DNA of 33,761 nt from Sphingobium sp. (lineage in GTDB: Bacteria > Pseudomonadota > Alphaproteobacteria > Sphingomonadales > Sphingomonadaceae): assembly GCF_003248505.1 (NCBI RefSeq), contig NZ_QFOA01000035.1, forward strand, positions 1 to 33,761. The letters are read 5' to 3'. Under the pieces are notes generated by a model that had not been told where the DNA came from, searched no databases, and saw only the letters and a list, made by a program, of their open reading frames with translations. The position numbers and the translations under genes are program-made. Each line of letters opens with the position of its first letter. Within the stretch, counting starts at the first letter, position 1. Below are positions 32,150 to 33,761 of this stretch, one piece after another.

Positions 32150-33373
32150 TCAGTTCCACTTGCCCATTTCGGTTTCGAGATTGGCACGGATCGCTTCGAA
32201 GAACTGCTCGGTGGTCATCCATGCCTGATCCGGGCCGATGAGAAGCGCAAGATCCTTTGTCATCGCGCCGCTTTCGACGGTCTGGATGCAGACCTTCTCA
32301 AGCGTTTCGGCGAATTTCACGACATCGGGCGTGTCGTCGAACTTGCCGCGGAACTTGAGGCCGCCGGTCCATGCGAAGATCGACGCGATCGGGTTGGTGG
32401 AGGTTGCCTTGCCCTGCTGATGCTGGCGATAGTGGCGGGTGACGGTGCCGTGCGCAGCTTCCGCTTCCACCGTCTTGCCGTCGGGCGAGAGGAGAACCGA
32501 GGTCATGAGGCCAAGCGATCCGAAGCCCTGTGCGACCTGGTCCGACTGCACGTCGCCGTCATAATTCTTGCATGCCCACACGAATTCGCCGCTCCACTTG
32601 AGCGCAGAGGCGACCATGTCGTCGATCAGGCGATGCTCATAGACGATGCCTGCGTCCTTGAACTTCTGCACGAAGCCTTCGGTTTCGAACACTTCCTGGA
32701 ACAGGTCCTTGAAACGACCGTCATAGGCCTTGAGGATGGTGTTCTTGGTCGACAGGTAGACCGGCCATTTGAGGTTGAGGCCGTAGTTGAACGATGCGCG
32801 GGCGAAATCGCGGATCGAGTCGTCGAGATTGTACATCGCCAGGGCGACGCCCGAACCGGGGAAGTCGAACACTTCGCGGTCGATGGTCTCGCCATTTTCG
32901 CCTTCGAAGACGAGGCGCAGCTTGCCCGCGCCCGGCACGCGGAAGTCGGTGGCGCGATACTGGTCGCCGAACGCATGACGGCCGACGACGATCGGCTTGG
33001 TCCAGCCCGGGATCAGGCGGGGGACGTTGGAAATGACGATCGGTTCGCGGAAGACGACGCCGCCCAGAATGTTGCGAATCGTGCCGTTGGGCGATTTCCA
33101 CATCTGCTTGAGGTTGAATTCCTCGACGCGCGCTTCGTCGGGGGTGATGGTGGCGCACTTCACGCCGACGCCATATTCCTTGATCGCGTTGGCGGAATCG
33201 ATCGTGATCTGGTCGTTGGTCTCGTCACGCTTCTCGACGGACAGATCGTAATATTTGAGGTCGATGTCGAGATAAGGGAGGATCAGGCGCTCGCGAATCC
33301 ATTCCCAGATGATCCGGGTCATTTCATCGCCGTCGATCTCCACGACGGGGTTTTTCACCTTGATCTTCGCCAT
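32150..33373 (-). CDS. icd: NADP-dependent isocitrate dehydrogenase
   Basis: TCA cycle enzyme that oxidises isocitrate to 2-oxoglutarate. The 407 aa sequence is of the eukaryote-like homodimeric class found in alphaproteobacteria. It begins MAKIKVKNPVVEIDGDEMTR, with KSPNGTIRNILGG for isocitrate binding, GRHAFGDQYRATD, the metal-binding YDGDVQSDQVAQGFGSLGLM near 280, and EAAHGTVTRHYR for NADP. The start at 33373 fits the family N-terminus. A strong terminator follows, so it is monocistronic. The preceding 160 bp, shared with the divergent psd, hold the promoters, but I see no clear elements. Confidence 0.97.
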   Translation of the reverse strand: MAKIKVKNPVVEIDGDEMTRIIWEWIRERLILPYLDIDLKYYDLSVEKRDETNDQITIDSANAIKEYGVGVKCATITPDEARVEEFNLKQMWKSPNGTIRNILGGVVFREPIVISNVPRLIPGWTKPIVVGRHAFGDQYRATDFRVPGAGKLRLVFEGENGETIDREVFDFPGSGVALAMYNLDDSIRDFARASFNYGLNLKWPVYLSTKNTILKAYDGRFKDLFQEVFETEGFVQKFKDAGIVYEHRLIDDMVASALKWSGEFVWACKNYDGDVQSDQVAQGFGSLGLMTSVLLSPDGKTVEAEAAHGTVTRHYRQHQQGKATSTNPIASIFAWTGGLKFRGKFDDTPDVVKFAETLEKVCIQTVESGAMTKDLALLIGPDQAWMTTEQFFEAIRANLETEMGKWN

Positions 33374-33533
33374 GCGCCTGTTCGCTTTCCTGTTTCGGGT
33401 GGAATTTATGCGCCCGCCCTAGGGAAAGCGGCGTCAATGTTCAACTGTCGAGACGCCATGTTCCGCCGCGGCGGGAGCCGTGGACGGGATCGGTCGTTGT
33501 CAGCGGGGAAAGCTCTGCCTAAAGACAGTATCC

Positions 33534-33761
33534 ATGGATAATAACGAGATCACGATCGCCGCCGGCGGCAATGTCAAATGGCGCTGGCCCTCGGTGCACC
33601 CCGAAGGCATGAAGTTCGGCCTCATCGCTGCGGGCATTACTGGCATCCTGTTCCTGGTGGGATGGGAAGTGGTCGGCTGGCTGATGCTGATGGTGACGAT
33701 CTGGGTCTTCGCCTTCTTCCGCGATCCCGTCCGCGCGGTGCCGCAGGATGAAAACGCCATC
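33534..33761 (+). CDS. psd: Phosphatidylserine decarboxylase proenzyme, 3' partial
   Basis: An ATG at 33534 opens a frame that runs off the window end, giving the first 76 residues. They start MDNNEITIAAGGNVKWRW and include a hydrophobic segment (about 28-62: FGLIAAGITGILFLVGWEVV and what follows), then FFRDPVRAVP, the signature of the short alphaproteobacterial Psd form, in which a membrane-proximal helix precedes the catalytic domain. The catalytic LGST cleavage site lies outside. Psd makes phosphatidylethanolamine. It is divergent from icd. The N-terminal match is short, so the assignment rests mainly on the FFRDP motif and topology. Confidence 0.82.
   Translation, partial: MDNNEITIAAGGNVKWRWPSVHPEGMKFGLIAAGITGILFLVGWEVVGWLMLMVTIWVFAFFRDPVRAVPQDENAI

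Noticed and set aside
31775..33541. 588-residue plus-strand frame over icd and the GNAT-nitrilase gene
   Set aside because: It overlaps two well-supported genes on the other strand and has no protein family signature.
1..33761. CRISPR arrays, insertion sequences, prophage or attachment sites
   Set aside because: No regularly spaced repeats, transposase, integrase or phage structural genes were seen. The single tRNA is followed by its terminator and then ordinary genes.

Overview
The window is high-GC DNA from the chromosome of an alphaproteobacterium, most likely a sphingomonad (Sphingobium, Sphingomonas or Novosphingobium type). Evidence: a PhyR/NepR/EcfG general stress response locus with a PhyP-like sensor, a CpdR-type response regulator, a PrsK/PrsR/PrsT exopolysaccharide regulatory set of the PEP-CTERM/XrtA type, and a eukaryote-like NADP isocitrate dehydrogenase. 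There is no phage, insertion sequence or CRISPR array. Genes are tightly packed, and five convergent pairs end within 3 to 9 bp of each other.

Layout. 1-2357: a GGDEF-EAL cyclic-di-GMP protein, cut by the window edge, convergent with an RpfF-like crotonase that keeps both catalytic glutamates of DSF synthases. 2820-3950: tgt (queuosine). 3960-7768: the general stress response, with phyP-like sensor and nepR on the minus strand, and phyR and ecfG on the plus strand. GGAAC-N16/17-(C)GTT promoters precede nepR and ecfG. 7821-8090: a small membrane protein after ecfG. 8271-15045: polysaccharide sugar transferase, prsK, prsR and prsT. 15235-15348: tRNA-Val(GAC) and its terminator. 15478-18222: dctA, cpdR and N-formylglutamate amidohydrolase. 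18226-20106: an OafA-type acyltransferase with an SGNH domain.

20107-20432 contains no protein gene but holds two well-formed plus-strand intrinsic terminators with several hairpins, so I propose two small RNAs. 20433-22601: a small membrane protein and two tandem paralogous LuxR-type regulators with inverted repeats near their starts. 22697-23692: fbp. 23891-24676: terC, preceded by a full-consensus EcfG-type promoter. 24680-26106: a glutamate-less crotonase coupled to gph. 26193-30352: glmU, a calcineurin-like phosphoesterase and glmS. 30440-32053: a GNAT-nitrilase fusion. 32150-33373: icd with a strong terminator. 33534-33761: the start of psd.

The regulatory genes suggest envelope and surface-polysaccharide control by stress (PhyR/EcfG), cyclic-di-GMP, a possible diffusible fatty acid signal and PrsK/PrsR. 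The most interesting points are the RpfF/GGDEF-EAL pair, the tandem small RNA candidates, the EcfG promoter at terC, the sensor that looks unable to bind ATP, and a PrsR that lacks the sigma-54 contact loop.
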